Source: Marinobacter daepoensis DSM 16072 (lineage in GTDB: Bacteria > Pseudomonadota > Gammaproteobacteria > Pseudomonadales > Oleiphilaceae). Taken from it: a DNA stretch of 39,391 nt. The stretch covers positions 1 through 39,391 of the forward strand of contig NZ_ATWI01000002.1 in assembly GCF_000421165.1 (NCBI RefSeq). The letters are read 5' to 3'. Both the position numbers and the translations under genes were made by a program. The notes below the pieces were generated by a model that was given only the letters and a program-made list of their open reading frames with translations, was not told the origin of the DNA and did not search any database. Shown here in pieces: positions 7,317-13,987 of this stretch; position 1 is the first letter of the stretch, and every line of letters begins with the position of its first letter.

Positions 7317-7405
7317 GCATAACGCTGAGGTAACCGGCGCCGGAGCGCAGCGGAGGGAACCAAAAGCTGCCAGCTTTTGGCGTCCGGTTGACCGGCTGGT
7401 TAGTG
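7317..7405 (-). repeat. attC site 13 (type II, covarying hairpin)
   Basis: Minus-strand R'' is CACTAAC and R' is GTTATGC. The inner hairpin reads CAAAAGCTGCCAGCTTTTG in place of CAAAAGCGGTACGCTTTTG in attC 10; the changes on the two arms compensate each other. Carried by ORF-less cassette B2. Confidence 0.9.
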
Positions 7406-7708
7406 GCCGGTCACCACCAAGATCGCCCCTGGCAACCAACGCTGCATGCCCTCTCCCAAACAGCTTGCACCAACCCGACGGATGGCGAAAGGAACCAGAG
7501 CACAAACAGTGCCAGCCCGATTACCGTTTAAACCAAACGGCCCCGCAACGGGGGCACGCCGTGAATAACCATGCTGCGGATGAGCTTGGCACCCAACCCC
7601 GACAGCCACTTTTCCGGCCTTGGCCATCACCTACATAAGCGGCTTGGCTACCAAACCCGATGCCAAGGCCTTGGCACTAACCCAGCCAAAAATGAAAAAG
7701 GCCAGGAC
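7406..7708 (-). other. ORF-less cassette B2
   Basis: A 303-base insert homologous to B1. A 76-codon frame (7400-7630) ends in the attC 13 R'' box, but the same frame in B1 contains several stops, so coding is doubtful. An intact CACTAAC box (GTTAGTG on the minus strand) lies at 7675-7681, 27 nt inside the cassette start, and matches the R'' box of its own attC exactly, while the actual first six bases (TTATTG) do not. Confidence 0.75.
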
Positions 7709-7786
7709 CAATAACGCTGAGCCCAGCGGCGGCCCGATAGGGGCGTCCGGCGGCCACCGGCCGCGTACTGCGGCGACTGGTTAGTG
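7709..7786 (-). repeat. attC site 14 (type III)
   Basis: Minus-strand R'' is CACTAAC and R' is GTTATTG. Identical to attC 6 apart from the outer R' box. Confidence 0.9.
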
Positions 7787-8119
7787 CGAGGTTTTGATGA
7801 CGCCAAATCCCTGGCACTGACCATGACGGCCTACTGAGCAAAACACACCGACATACGCCGATGCACCTTGATTAAAACCACCGCAAAACCAAGCGGCGAA
7901 CGAACCACAACTCAGCGGCAAAAAAAACGGATGAGTTTCCGGCGGACGGCCCCACGACGGGGAAATCCACCAATACTACCAGCGCCAGCATTTGCTGGGG
8001 CTGCCAAATACGAGGCGACCTTTAACGGCCTTGGTGCTTAGCCAACCGCGCGGGCCTGGCACCCACTTACGCCACCAAGGCCTGGGCACAACGCAACCCC
8101 AAAATGACGGAGGCCCCGG
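7787..8119 (-). other. ORF-less cassette A2
   Basis: A 333-base insert. From 7711 to 7955 (attC 14 plus the adjoining part of the cassette) it is identical to 3689-3933 of A1, after which the two diverge and A2 becomes more like A3. The frame that reaches the attC stop has no standard start codon here. First six bases TTATTG against R'' CACTAAC. Internal degenerate box CACAAC at 8087-8092. Confidence 0.75.
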
Positions 8120-8206
8120 CAATAACGCCAATATTAAGCGGCGCCCGACCAGGGCGTCCGGTGGACGGCCGACAGGCCGGGCACGAACTTGAATAACTGG
8201 TTAGCA
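8120..8206 (-). repeat. attC site 15 (type I)
   Basis: Minus-strand R'' is TGCTAAC and R' is GTTATTG. Centre as in attC 1, 4, 7 and 12 with small changes. Confidence 0.9.
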
Positions 8207-8476
8207 CTCAGGGACTTGATAAGTGCGATAGTTACCCGGCCCCAACCAAGTTACGGCCGTAAATGAGAAATCCATATCCCCTTGCTCCTGAAGCTGTTGA
8301 AGCACGGCTGCTGGGGGCCACCCACTCGGAGCATCTACAAACGCGTACCCTTGTGCCAACAACTGCTTTACCAACGTCACCAATTCGGCGTTGTCTCGGT
8401 ACGAAACCTCGTACTCAGGCGTATCCGCAGTTTTTAGAGTCCCGCCCTGAATGCTAGTGACATACTTTTGAATCAT
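8201..8476 (-). CDS. Cassette hypothetical protein (91 aa)
   Basis: A small soluble alpha/beta protein: a basic-hydrophobic strand at the start (MIQKYVTSIQGGTL), a helix (NAELVTLVKQLLAQGYAFVDA), a second helix (AAVLQQLQEQG) and a strand (DFSFTAVTWLG). No family recognised. The ATG at 8476 is preceded by a weak AGAGAA. The stop lies in the attC 15 R'' box. Confidence 0.7.
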   Translation of the reverse strand: MIQKYVTSIQGGTLKTADTPEYEVSYRDNAELVTLVKQLLAQGYAFVDAPSGWPPAAVLQQLQEQGDMDFSFTAVTWLGPGNYRTYQVPEC

Positions 8477-8486
8477 GATTCTCTGG

Positions 8487-8564
8487 TGCTAACGCTGAGC
8501 CCAGCGGCGGCCCGACAGGGGCGTCCGGCGGCCATCGGCCGCGTACTGCGGCGACTGGTTAGTG
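8487..8564 (-). repeat. attC site 16 (type III)
   Basis: Minus-strand R'' is CACTAAC and R' is GTTAGCA. Very close to attC 6 and 14. It is the attC of the last, right-most cassette (A3). Confidence 0.9.
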
Positions 8565-8898
8565 CGAGGTTTTGATAAGGCCTAATCCCTGGCACTGACC
8601 GTGACGGCCTACTGAGCGAAAATACACCGACACAAGCCGATGCACCTTGATATAAAACACCGCAAAACAAAGCGGCGAATGAACCAGAGCTCAGCGCCCA
8701 AAATCCCGGATGAGTTCTCGGCGGACGGCCCCACAACGGAAATACCACCCGATACTACCAACGCCCGCATTCGCTGGGGCTGCCAAATACGAGACGACCT
8801 TTAACGGCCTTGGTGCTTAGCTAACCTTCCCGGCCTGGCAACCACTTACGCCACCAAGGCCTCGGCACAACGCAACCCAAAAATGACCGACGCCCCGG
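8565..8898 (-). other. ORF-less cassette A3 (first of the array)
   Basis: A 334-base insert, the more diverged member of the A family. A frame open from 8748 runs on through attC 16 because of a one-base insertion relative to A1, so it is not taken as a gene. Starts TTATTG, R'' CACTAAC, internal CACAAC box at 8866-8871. Its right border is the core CAATAAC at 8899-8905. Confidence 0.7.
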
Positions 8899-8905
8899 CA
8901 ATAAC
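8899..8905 (-). other. Terminal core site of the cassette array
   Basis: CAATAAC (GTTATTG on the minus strand) marks where the right-most cassette joins flanking DNA. No attC-like palindrome lies to its right. It is either the remnant of an attI site or the place where the array was cut off from its integrase. Confidence 0.5.
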
Positions 8906-8911
8906 AGCTAA

Positions 8912-8933
8912 TTATACGAACGCGTTCGTATAA
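8912..8933. repeat. Perfect 22-bp palindrome
   Basis: The sequence is centred on GAACGCGTTC with TTATAC and GTATAA arms and is perfectly self-complementary. Eighteen bases of it (CGAACGCGTTCGTATAAC, 8917-8934) recur at 9157-9174. It lies seven bases outside the last cassette core site. Confidence 0.85.
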
Positions 8934-8978
8934 CACCCATTCGTATAATTCCAAAAAATCCAGCTCAAAAACCAATCA

Positions 8979-9007
8979 ATTTAAATTAAAAAATCAACAA
9001 GTTACAA
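8979..9007 (-). promoter_or_regulatory. Possible promoter reading into the array
   Basis: On the minus strand TTGTAA (9002-9007) and TTAAAT (8979-8984) are 17 bp apart in the AT-rich block. Its position fits a cassette promoter, but both hexamers match the consensus only in part. Confidence 0.25.
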
Positions 9008-9146
9008 AATAAACCACGGCTACCGCCGGAGTTATACGCCCTTGTTTGAGCTACCCCTGCCCTAAAACCCGGGCGTATAACTCCGCCCTGCCTTCTATTC
9101 CTTTTCAAACTTATCAGAACGTTAGCAACATTTCCGCCTGGTTTCC

Positions 9147-9180
9147 CGGAGTTTTGCGAACGCGTTCGTATAACTCCGGG
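9147..9180. repeat. Imperfect 34-bp palindrome
   Basis: The arms CCGGAGTTTTGCGAACG and CGTTCGTATAACTCCGG pair with two mismatches. It contains the same GAACGCGTTC centre as the palindrome at 8912-8933 and the CGGAGTT / AACTCCG ends of the inverted repeat near 9027-9085. Confidence 0.75.
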
Positions 9181-9259
9181 CCGAACGCGGTGTCAGGCTG
9201 GCTTGGCATGGGCATTTGCTGCACTATCATGGGCTCTCCTACATTCAAGAGGATCTTTC

Positions 9260-9982
9260 ATGCACGCGCCCTTCTGGCTGACCACTGCCCTGCTGTTTCC
9301 GGTTTTGCTTTATCAGGGCAAGCGTGCCCGCCGGGTAACGCCGCGTTTGCCGGAGGCAAGCGGAGCGTGTTCGGGTCAGTATGGCGAGGGCAGCCCGGCT
9401 TTCCGGTTGCTGGTGCTTGGTGAGTCTACTGCGGCCGGGGTAGGCGTGGAGAGCCACGCCCAGGGGTTGGCCAGTCAGTTAGCGCTGAATCTGCACCAGC
9501 GCACCGGGCTGGCCATTTCCTGGCATACGATTGGGGTGAACGGGATTCGGCTGGGGGACCTGCTCCGGAAACTGGCCTCCACCGAGTTGCCGGAAGCCGA
9601 TGCGGTGTTGCTCAGTATGGGGGTAAACGATACCACCGGGTTCACGCCCCGCTTTCGCTTTCGGCGATCTCTGAAGGCGTTGAGGGCTGCCACGGCCACC
9701 CGGTACAGCGCGCCGATTACTCTGTTGAGCGTTCCGCCGATGGAGAAATTCACCGCGTTGCCCGCTCCGCTTCGGCAGATGATGGGGTGGCGGGCGCGCC
9801 AGCTGGACAGGGTGTATCAGGCGTTAGCGGCAAGCGCTCCTGCCGACTTTCGTTACCTCACCTACCCTACCGTCGAAAACCCGGCCCTGCTCGCCCGGGA
9901 TGGGTACCACCCGAGTGAACAGGGCTACAGCACCATTGCGCAAGCCCTCGCAGAGCAGGACTGGGGGCTATCGCCCCGCTAA
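9260..9982 (+). CDS. SGNH/GDSL-type esterase
   Basis: A 240-residue serine hydrolase of the SGNH superfamily, probably acting on ester lipids or acylated sugars. Block I is LLVLGESTAAGVG with nucleophile Ser56 (GES rather than GDS), block III is MGVNDTTG, and the Asp-His pair is in RDGYHPSEQGY near the C-terminus. Residues 5-18 (FWLTTALLFPVLLY) form a membrane anchor or uncleaved signal. The open frame extends upstream to 9203, but the ATG at 9260 follows AGAGGA at the right distance. It converges with livM and the stops are almost adjacent. Confidence 0.88.
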   Translation: MHAPFWLTTALLFPVLLYQGKRARRVTPRLPEASGACSGQYGEGSPAFRLLVLGESTAAGVGVESHAQGLASQLALNLHQRTGLAISWHTIGVNGIRLGDLLRKLASTELPEADAVLLSMGVNDTTGFTPRFRFRRSLKALRAATATRYSAPITLLSVPPMEKFTALPAPLRQMMGWRARQLDRVYQALAASAPADFRYLTYPTVENPALLARDGYHPSEQGYSTIAQALAEQDWGLSPR

Positions 9983-9983
9983 C

Positions 9984-10979
9984 TCAGCCCAGATTTTTGC
10001 GCATGAACTTCTGCAACTCCCCGACAATCCCGCTACGGAATGCCAGTACCGTCAGCACGAAGATGCCACCGAGGATCGGGTCTACCCAGTCTCGCAGGGG
10101 GCCCTGGGAGAGCTGGTATTCCACGTTCACCACAAAGGTGGCGCCCACCACGGGGCCCAGCAATGTGCCCATGCCCCCTACCAGGGTCATCAGGATTACT
10201 TCGCCCGACATGTGCCAATGGGCATCGTTCAGGGAGGCGAGCTGGAACACCACCGATTTCATCGAGCCCGCCAATCCCGCCAGCGCTGCGGAGATGACAA
10301 AGGCCAGGATTTTGTATCGATCCACGTTGTACCCCAGCGACACCGCCCGGGGCTCGTTCTGCTTGATGGCCTTGAGGATCTGACCATAAGGGCTGCTGAC
10401 AATCCGCTGCACCAGCAGATAACAGGCAATGAACACGGCCAGCACGAAGTAGTACATATTCAGGTTGTCTTCGAGATTGATCAGGCCAAACAGTTCGCCT
10501 CTCGGGATGCCATGCATGCCGTCTTCGCCACCCGTGAATTCCGACTGCACGAAGAAAAAGAACACCAGTTGAGCCAGGGCCAGGGTCACCATGGCGAAGT
10601 AGATCCCTTGTCGGCGAATAGACAACAGTGCAAAGACCAGCCCCATCGCCGTTGCGGTTGCGGTACCGGCAAGAATGCCCAGTTCCGTGGTCAGGCCTGA
10701 GAAGTTGCTGAGCAGATAACCGGTGGTGTAGCCCCCGCTGGCCAGAAACGCGGCGTGGCCGAACGACAGCAGGCCGGTAAACCCGAACAACAGGTTGAAA
10801 GCCACCGCGAACAACGCGAAGCACAGAATTTTCATCAGGAAGACCGGGTACATCACGAACGGCGCCGCCATCAGAAGCAACAGCAACACACCATTCACGA
10901 TCATCTTTTTGCGATCCTGAGCCTTCTGTTGCTCAACAATGGCCTGATGGATGCTGGCAGGATTGAATGTCTGGTTCAT
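9984..10979 (-). CDS. livM: ABC transporter permease LivM
   Basis: An inner-membrane permease of the branched-chain amino acid type ABC importers (331 aa). It has about nine hydrophobic segments and the typical FNLLFGFTGLLSFGHAAFL stretch near residues 61-79, with the EAA-like region around AIKQNEPRAVSLGYNVDRYK that contacts the ATPases. The N-terminal 25 residues are polar, then VNGVLLLLLMAAPF. It starts just after livH ends and is the last gene of its unit. The family imports leucine, isoleucine, valine, urea or other small amides and acids, so the substrate is not fixed by sequence. Confidence 0.92.
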   Translation of the reverse strand: MNQTFNPASIHQAIVEQQKAQDRKKMIVNGVLLLLLMAAPFVMYPVFLMKILCFALFAVAFNLLFGFTGLLSFGHAAFLASGGYTTGYLLSNFSGLTTELGILAGTATATAMGLVFALLSIRRQGIYFAMVTLALAQLVFFFFVQSEFTGGEDGMHGIPRGELFGLINLEDNLNMYYFVLAVFIACYLLVQRIVSSPYGQILKAIKQNEPRAVSLGYNVDRYKILAFVISAALAGLAGSMKSVVFQLASLNDAHWHMSGEVILMTLVGGMGTLLGPVVGATFVVNVEYQLSQGPLRDWVDPILGGIFVLTVLAFRSGIVGELQKFMRKNLG

Positions 10980-10981
10980 GA

Positions 10982-11869
10982 TTATGCCTCCTTACCGAAC
11001 AGGCCCGCAGGGCGGATCATCAGCACCACCACCATCACCAGGAAAATAACCGCAGAGGATGCAGGTGGGTAAAAGGTTTTGGTCAGGCCTTCGATGATGC
11101 CCATCAGAATACCGGTGATAATGGCCCCGCCGATGGAGCCCATACCCCCGATAACCACTACTGCAAACACCACAATAAGGATGTTGGAGCCCATCACCGG
11201 GGTCACCGAATAGATGGGCGCGGCCAGCACCCCGGCAAACGCCGCCAGCATTACCCCGAAACCGTAAGTCAGGCTGACCAGCAACGGCACGTTGATACCG
11301 AAGCCCTGCATCAGTTGTGAATCTTCCGTGCCGGCCCTCAGATAGGAGCCCAGTTTGGTTTTCTCAATGATGAACCAGGTGCCAAAGCACACCAGCAGGG
11401 CCACCACGATCACCCAGGCCCGGTAGTAGGGCAGAAACATAAAGCCCAGATTGATACCGCCTTTGAACAGGTCCGGCATCGAGTAGCGAAGCCCGGACAC
11501 GCCGTAGATGTTGGTGAGTACGCCCTGGATGATCAGCGCAACTCCAAAGGTAAGCAGCAGACTGTAGATATGATCTTGCCCGGCAATGCGCCGGAGCAGG
11601 AAGTATTCGATGAGAATGCCGAAAGCACCAACCAGTACCGGGGCCACAAACAGGGCCACCCAGTAATTGACACCCAGCAGGTCAAACAGAACCACGGTGA
11701 CCAGTGCACCGAGCATGTACATGGCGCCATGGGCAAAGTTGATGATCTTTAGCAGACCGAAGATGACCGCAAGGCCGAGGCTTAGCAGGGCGTAAAAGGC
11801 ACCGTTGATAATCCCGATCAAAAGCTGGCCAGACAGCACAGCAAGGGGGACGCCGAAAATCATGGTCAT
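10982..11869 (-). CDS. livH: ABC transporter permease LivH
   Basis: The partner permease (295 aa) to LivM, with the family sequence GIINGAFYALLSLGLAVIFGL near the N-terminus followed by KIINFAHGAMYMLGA. About eight membrane helices. The C-terminal half carries the conserved VVIGGMGSIGGAIITG segment. GGAG lies 8 nt before the ATG at 11869. It is separated from the binding-protein gene by about 110 bases that contain a strong hairpin, and from livM by two bases. Confidence 0.92.
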   Translation of the reverse strand: MTMIFGVPLAVLSGQLLIGIINGAFYALLSLGLAVIFGLLKIINFAHGAMYMLGALVTVVLFDLLGVNYWVALFVAPVLVGAFGILIEYFLLRRIAGQDHIYSLLLTFGVALIIQGVLTNIYGVSGLRYSMPDLFKGGINLGFMFLPYYRAWVIVVALLVCFGTWFIIEKTKLGSYLRAGTEDSQLMQGFGINVPLLVSLTYGFGVMLAAFAGVLAAPIYSVTPVMGSNILIVVFAVVVIGGMGSIGGAIITGILMGIIEGLTKTFYPPASSAVIFLVMVVVLMIRPAGLFGKEA

Positions 11870-11931
11870 GTTGCAAACTCCACAAGCAGCGCAGACGTTG
11901 TTTTTGTTTGGGTATTCGTCCTGGCGGGGCG

Positions 11932-11967
11932 CCCGGCGCCGGTCGCGCTTTCAGACCGGGCACCGGG
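11932..11967 (-). other. GC-rich hairpin between binding protein and livH
   Basis: CCCGGCGCCGGTC pairs with GACCGGGCACCGGG, loop about nine bases, no T run. Such stems after periplasmic binding-protein genes often protect the upstream mRNA and lower expression of the permeases; that role is inferred from position. Confidence 0.6.
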
Positions 11968-11980
11968 GATTCCGCATCGC

Positions 11981-13192
11981 TTAGTTATTCACCAGCTTGC
12001 ACTTGCTCTCAGACAGCGGGCGGTAGGCTTCGTCCGCCGGAATGGTCCGCAGGATTTTGTACAGATCCCACTCATCCCTGGACTCAGCCGGTGTTTTCAC
12101 TTCCGCCAGGAACATGTCGTGCACCATGCGGCCGTCCTCACGGATCCGGCCGTTTTTGGCAAACATGTCGTTGATGGGTGTCTCCATCATCTGCTTGCGA
12201 ACCGTTTGAGCATCATCGGAGCCGGTGGCCGCAACCGCATTCAGGTACTGAAGGGTGCTGGAGTAGATACCCGCATGGACCATGGTGGGCCGCACACCGG
12301 TTTCTTTCATAAATCGGTCCGACCACTCTCGGGTTTCTTCATTCATGTCCCAGTACCAACCGGTGGTCAGTTGAATGCCCTGAGCGGTTTCCGCCCCCAG
12401 AGCGTGCACATCGGTCAGGAACAGCAACAGGGCGGCCAGAGTCTGGCCTGACTGGGTAACGCCAAATTCACTGGCGGTGGTGATCGCATTGGTGGTGTCT
12501 GCGCCTGCGTTGGCAAGGCCAACCACATCCGCACCAGACGCCTGTGCCTGCAGGATGAACGATGAGAAATCCTGAGTTGGGAACGGATGGCGCACGCTGC
12601 CAACAATCTCACCGCCGTTGGCTTCAACCACCCGGGTGACATCGCCTTCAAGGGCGTGACCAAACGCGTAGTCGGCGGTCAGCAGGTACCAGGACTTGCC
12701 CCCTTCTTTCACCACCGCACTGGCGGTACCGTTGGCCAGCGGATAGGTATCGTAGACATAGTGAATGTGGTTGGGCGTGCAGTGCTCATTGGTAATACTG
12801 GACGCCGCCGAACCCGAGACAATCCCAAGGCGGTCGTTCTCTTCCAGAATCTTGCTCACAGCAATGGAAACGGATGAAGCCACCAAGCCAGCCACCAGGT
12901 CGACTTTGTCGTTCTCCACCCAACGGCGGACGGTGCTGGAAGACGTATCCGGGCTGTTACGGTCGTCAGCACTGACCACCTCAATCTTCGCGCCATTCAC
13001 TTTCCCGCCAAAGTCCTTAATGGCCATTTCGAGGGCCGCCAGGCCATTGGGCCCGGCAAGGTCCCGGTAGGTGCCGGACATATCCGCCAGGTAACCGATT
13101 TTGACGGTGTTGTCCGAAATGGCCGCCTGGGCCCCGGTGGCCATCAGGGCTGATGCAACGGCTGAGGTCAGAAGCTTTTTCATCATTGTCAT
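11981..13192 (-). CDS. ABC transporter substrate-binding protein (Liv type)
   Basis: A periplasmic binding protein of the leucine-binding (peripla_BP_6) fold, 403 aa. The signal peptide is MTMMKKLLTSAVASALMA with likely cleavage after AQA. The mature start IKIGYLADMSG-like region (VKIGYLADMSGTYRDLAG) and SASSITNE, DYAFGHALEGD and the C-terminal DMFLAEVKTP are typical. The protein belongs to the longer branch whose ligands are often not amino acids, so valine binding is not assured. GGAG followed by AAACAACA precedes the ATG at 13192. It sits between livF and livH. Confidence 0.9.
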   Translation of the reverse strand: MTMMKKLLTSAVASALMATGAQAAISDNTVKIGYLADMSGTYRDLAGPNGLAALEMAIKDFGGKVNGAKIEVVSADDRNSPDTSSSTVRRWVENDKVDLVAGLVASSVSIAVSKILEENDRLGIVSGSAASSITNEHCTPNHIHYVYDTYPLANGTASAVVKEGGKSWYLLTADYAFGHALEGDVTRVVEANGGEIVGSVRHPFPTQDFSSFILQAQASGADVVGLANAGADTTNAITTASEFGVTQSGQTLAALLLFLTDVHALGAETAQGIQLTTGWYWDMNEETREWSDRFMKETGVRPTMVHAGIYSSTLQYLNAVAATGSDDAQTVRKQMMETPINDMFAKNGRIREDGRMVHDMFLAEVKTPAESRDEWDLYKILRTIPADEAYRPLSESKCKLVNN

Positions 13193-13264
13193 TGTTGTTT
13201 CTCCGCGACTGTCTTGCGTTGGTTCGGGTTATTGTTGCTTTTGTTGCTTTCGCTCTATCCGAGG

Positions 13265-13987
13265 TCAAACCCCCAAATAGCTATCCAGCACCGACTGCTT
13301 GGCACTCAGTTCGTTGGCGCTGATTTCTTCCACAATCTGGCCATGCTCAACCACGTAATGTCGGTCGGCCAACGGCGCGGCAAAGTGGAAATTCTGCTCC
13401 ACCAGGATGATCGTCAGGCCCTTGTTTTTCAGAGCGACGAGGACTTCTCCCAGTTTTTCGACTATCACCGGGGCCAGGCCTTCGGTGATCTCGTCCAGTA
13501 ACAGCATGTTGGCCCCGGTACGCAGAATGCGGGCCATAGCAAGCATCTGTTGCTCACCGCCGGAAAGCTTGGTGCCCTGGCTGAAACGGCGTTCGTAGAG
13601 GTTGGGGAACATGGTGTAGATTTCTTCCAGGCTCATCCCGCCACTGCGCACCACCGGCGGCAGGGTCAGGTTTTCCTGAACGCTGAGCGAGGAAAAAATG
13701 CCCCGATGCTCGGGGCAATACCCGACACCCAACCTGGCAATGTGATGTGGCGCGCATTGCATGGTTTCTTCGCCGTTGATCATGATCGAGCCGGTGCGTC
13801 GGCCCACCATGTTCATGATCGCCTTCAGGGTAGTGCTTCGCCCTGCCCCGTTACGGCCTAGCAGAGTGACCAGTTCACCGCGGTGCACCACCAGGTCAAT
13901 ACCATGCAGTATGTGGGATTCACCGTAAAAGGCATGCAGCCCCGACATGCGCAGCTGTTCGTATTCACGGTCTGGATTTGAACTCAT
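13265..13987 (-). CDS. livF: ABC transporter ATPase LivF (Walker A Arg variant)
   Basis: One of two ATPases of the importer (240 aa). The Walker A motif is LLGRNGAGRSTT (residues 42-53), so the usual Lys is Arg50. The signature LSGGEQQMLAMAR is intact and the Walker B region is MLLLDEITEGLAP, with Ile where Pro is usual. The H-loop region is ILVEQNFHFA. The ATG overlaps the livG stop (ATGA), showing translational coupling. The partner LivG has normal motifs, so one standard ATP site component is retained. Confidence 0.92.
   Translation of the reverse strand: MSSNPDREYEQLRMSGLHAFYGESHILHGIDLVVHRGELVTLLGRNGAGRSTTLKAIMNMVGRRTGSIMINGEETMQCAPHHIARLGVGYCPEHRGIFSSLSVQENLTLPPVVRSGGMSLEEIYTMFPNLYERRFSQGTKLSGGEQQMLAMARILRTGANMLLLDEITEGLAPVIVEKLGEVLVALKNKGLTIILVEQNFHFAAPLADRHYVVEHGQIVEEISANELSAKQSVLDSYLGV

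Larger units (their letters stand above)
1243..8905 (-). mobile_element. Integron cassette array without integrase (16 attC)
   Basis: Sixteen attC sites of 57-98 bp separate short inserts, each bounded by a RYYYAAC-type box and a GTTRRRY-type box. All ORFs in the inserts and all attC sites point the same way (minus strand, ORF then attC to its left). In that orientation attI and a divergent intI would be expected to the right of base 8905, but the next gene there is an SGNH esterase and no tyrosine recombinase is present anywhere in the window. The array therefore behaves as a cluster of attC sites lacking an integrase. It may continue to the left past the insertion sequence. Confidence 0.9.
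8906..9259. other. Non-coding region with inverted GTATAAC repeats
   Basis: This 354-base stretch has no gene. 8941-9015 is AT-rich. It holds a perfect 22-bp palindrome (8912-8933), an inverted repeat CGGAGTTATACGCCC / GGGCGTATAACTCCG (9027-9085 region) and an imperfect 34-bp palindrome (9147-9180). The three share the word CGTATAAC or its complement. The end near 9245 holds the ribosome-binding site of the esterase gene. Confidence 0.7.

Noticed and set aside
7400..7630. A 76-codon ORF in cassette B2 ending in the attC R'' box
   Set aside because: The homologous cassette B1 has several stops in the same frame, so I treat it as chance; it is recorded under the cassette.
8473..8748. A 91-codon minus-strand ORF across attC 16
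   Set aside because: It reads through the whole attC and only exists because of a one-base shift relative to A1.
1243..8905. Regularly spaced repeats taken as a possible CRISPR array
   Set aside because: The repeats are 57-98 bp with core boxes and hairpin centres, and the spacers hold ORFs with ribosome-binding sites, which is the layout of an integron array.
9073..9127. GTATAAC followed by GTTAGCA, a possible seventeenth attC
   Set aside because: The 40 bases between the boxes have no self-complementarity, so no attC fold is possible.
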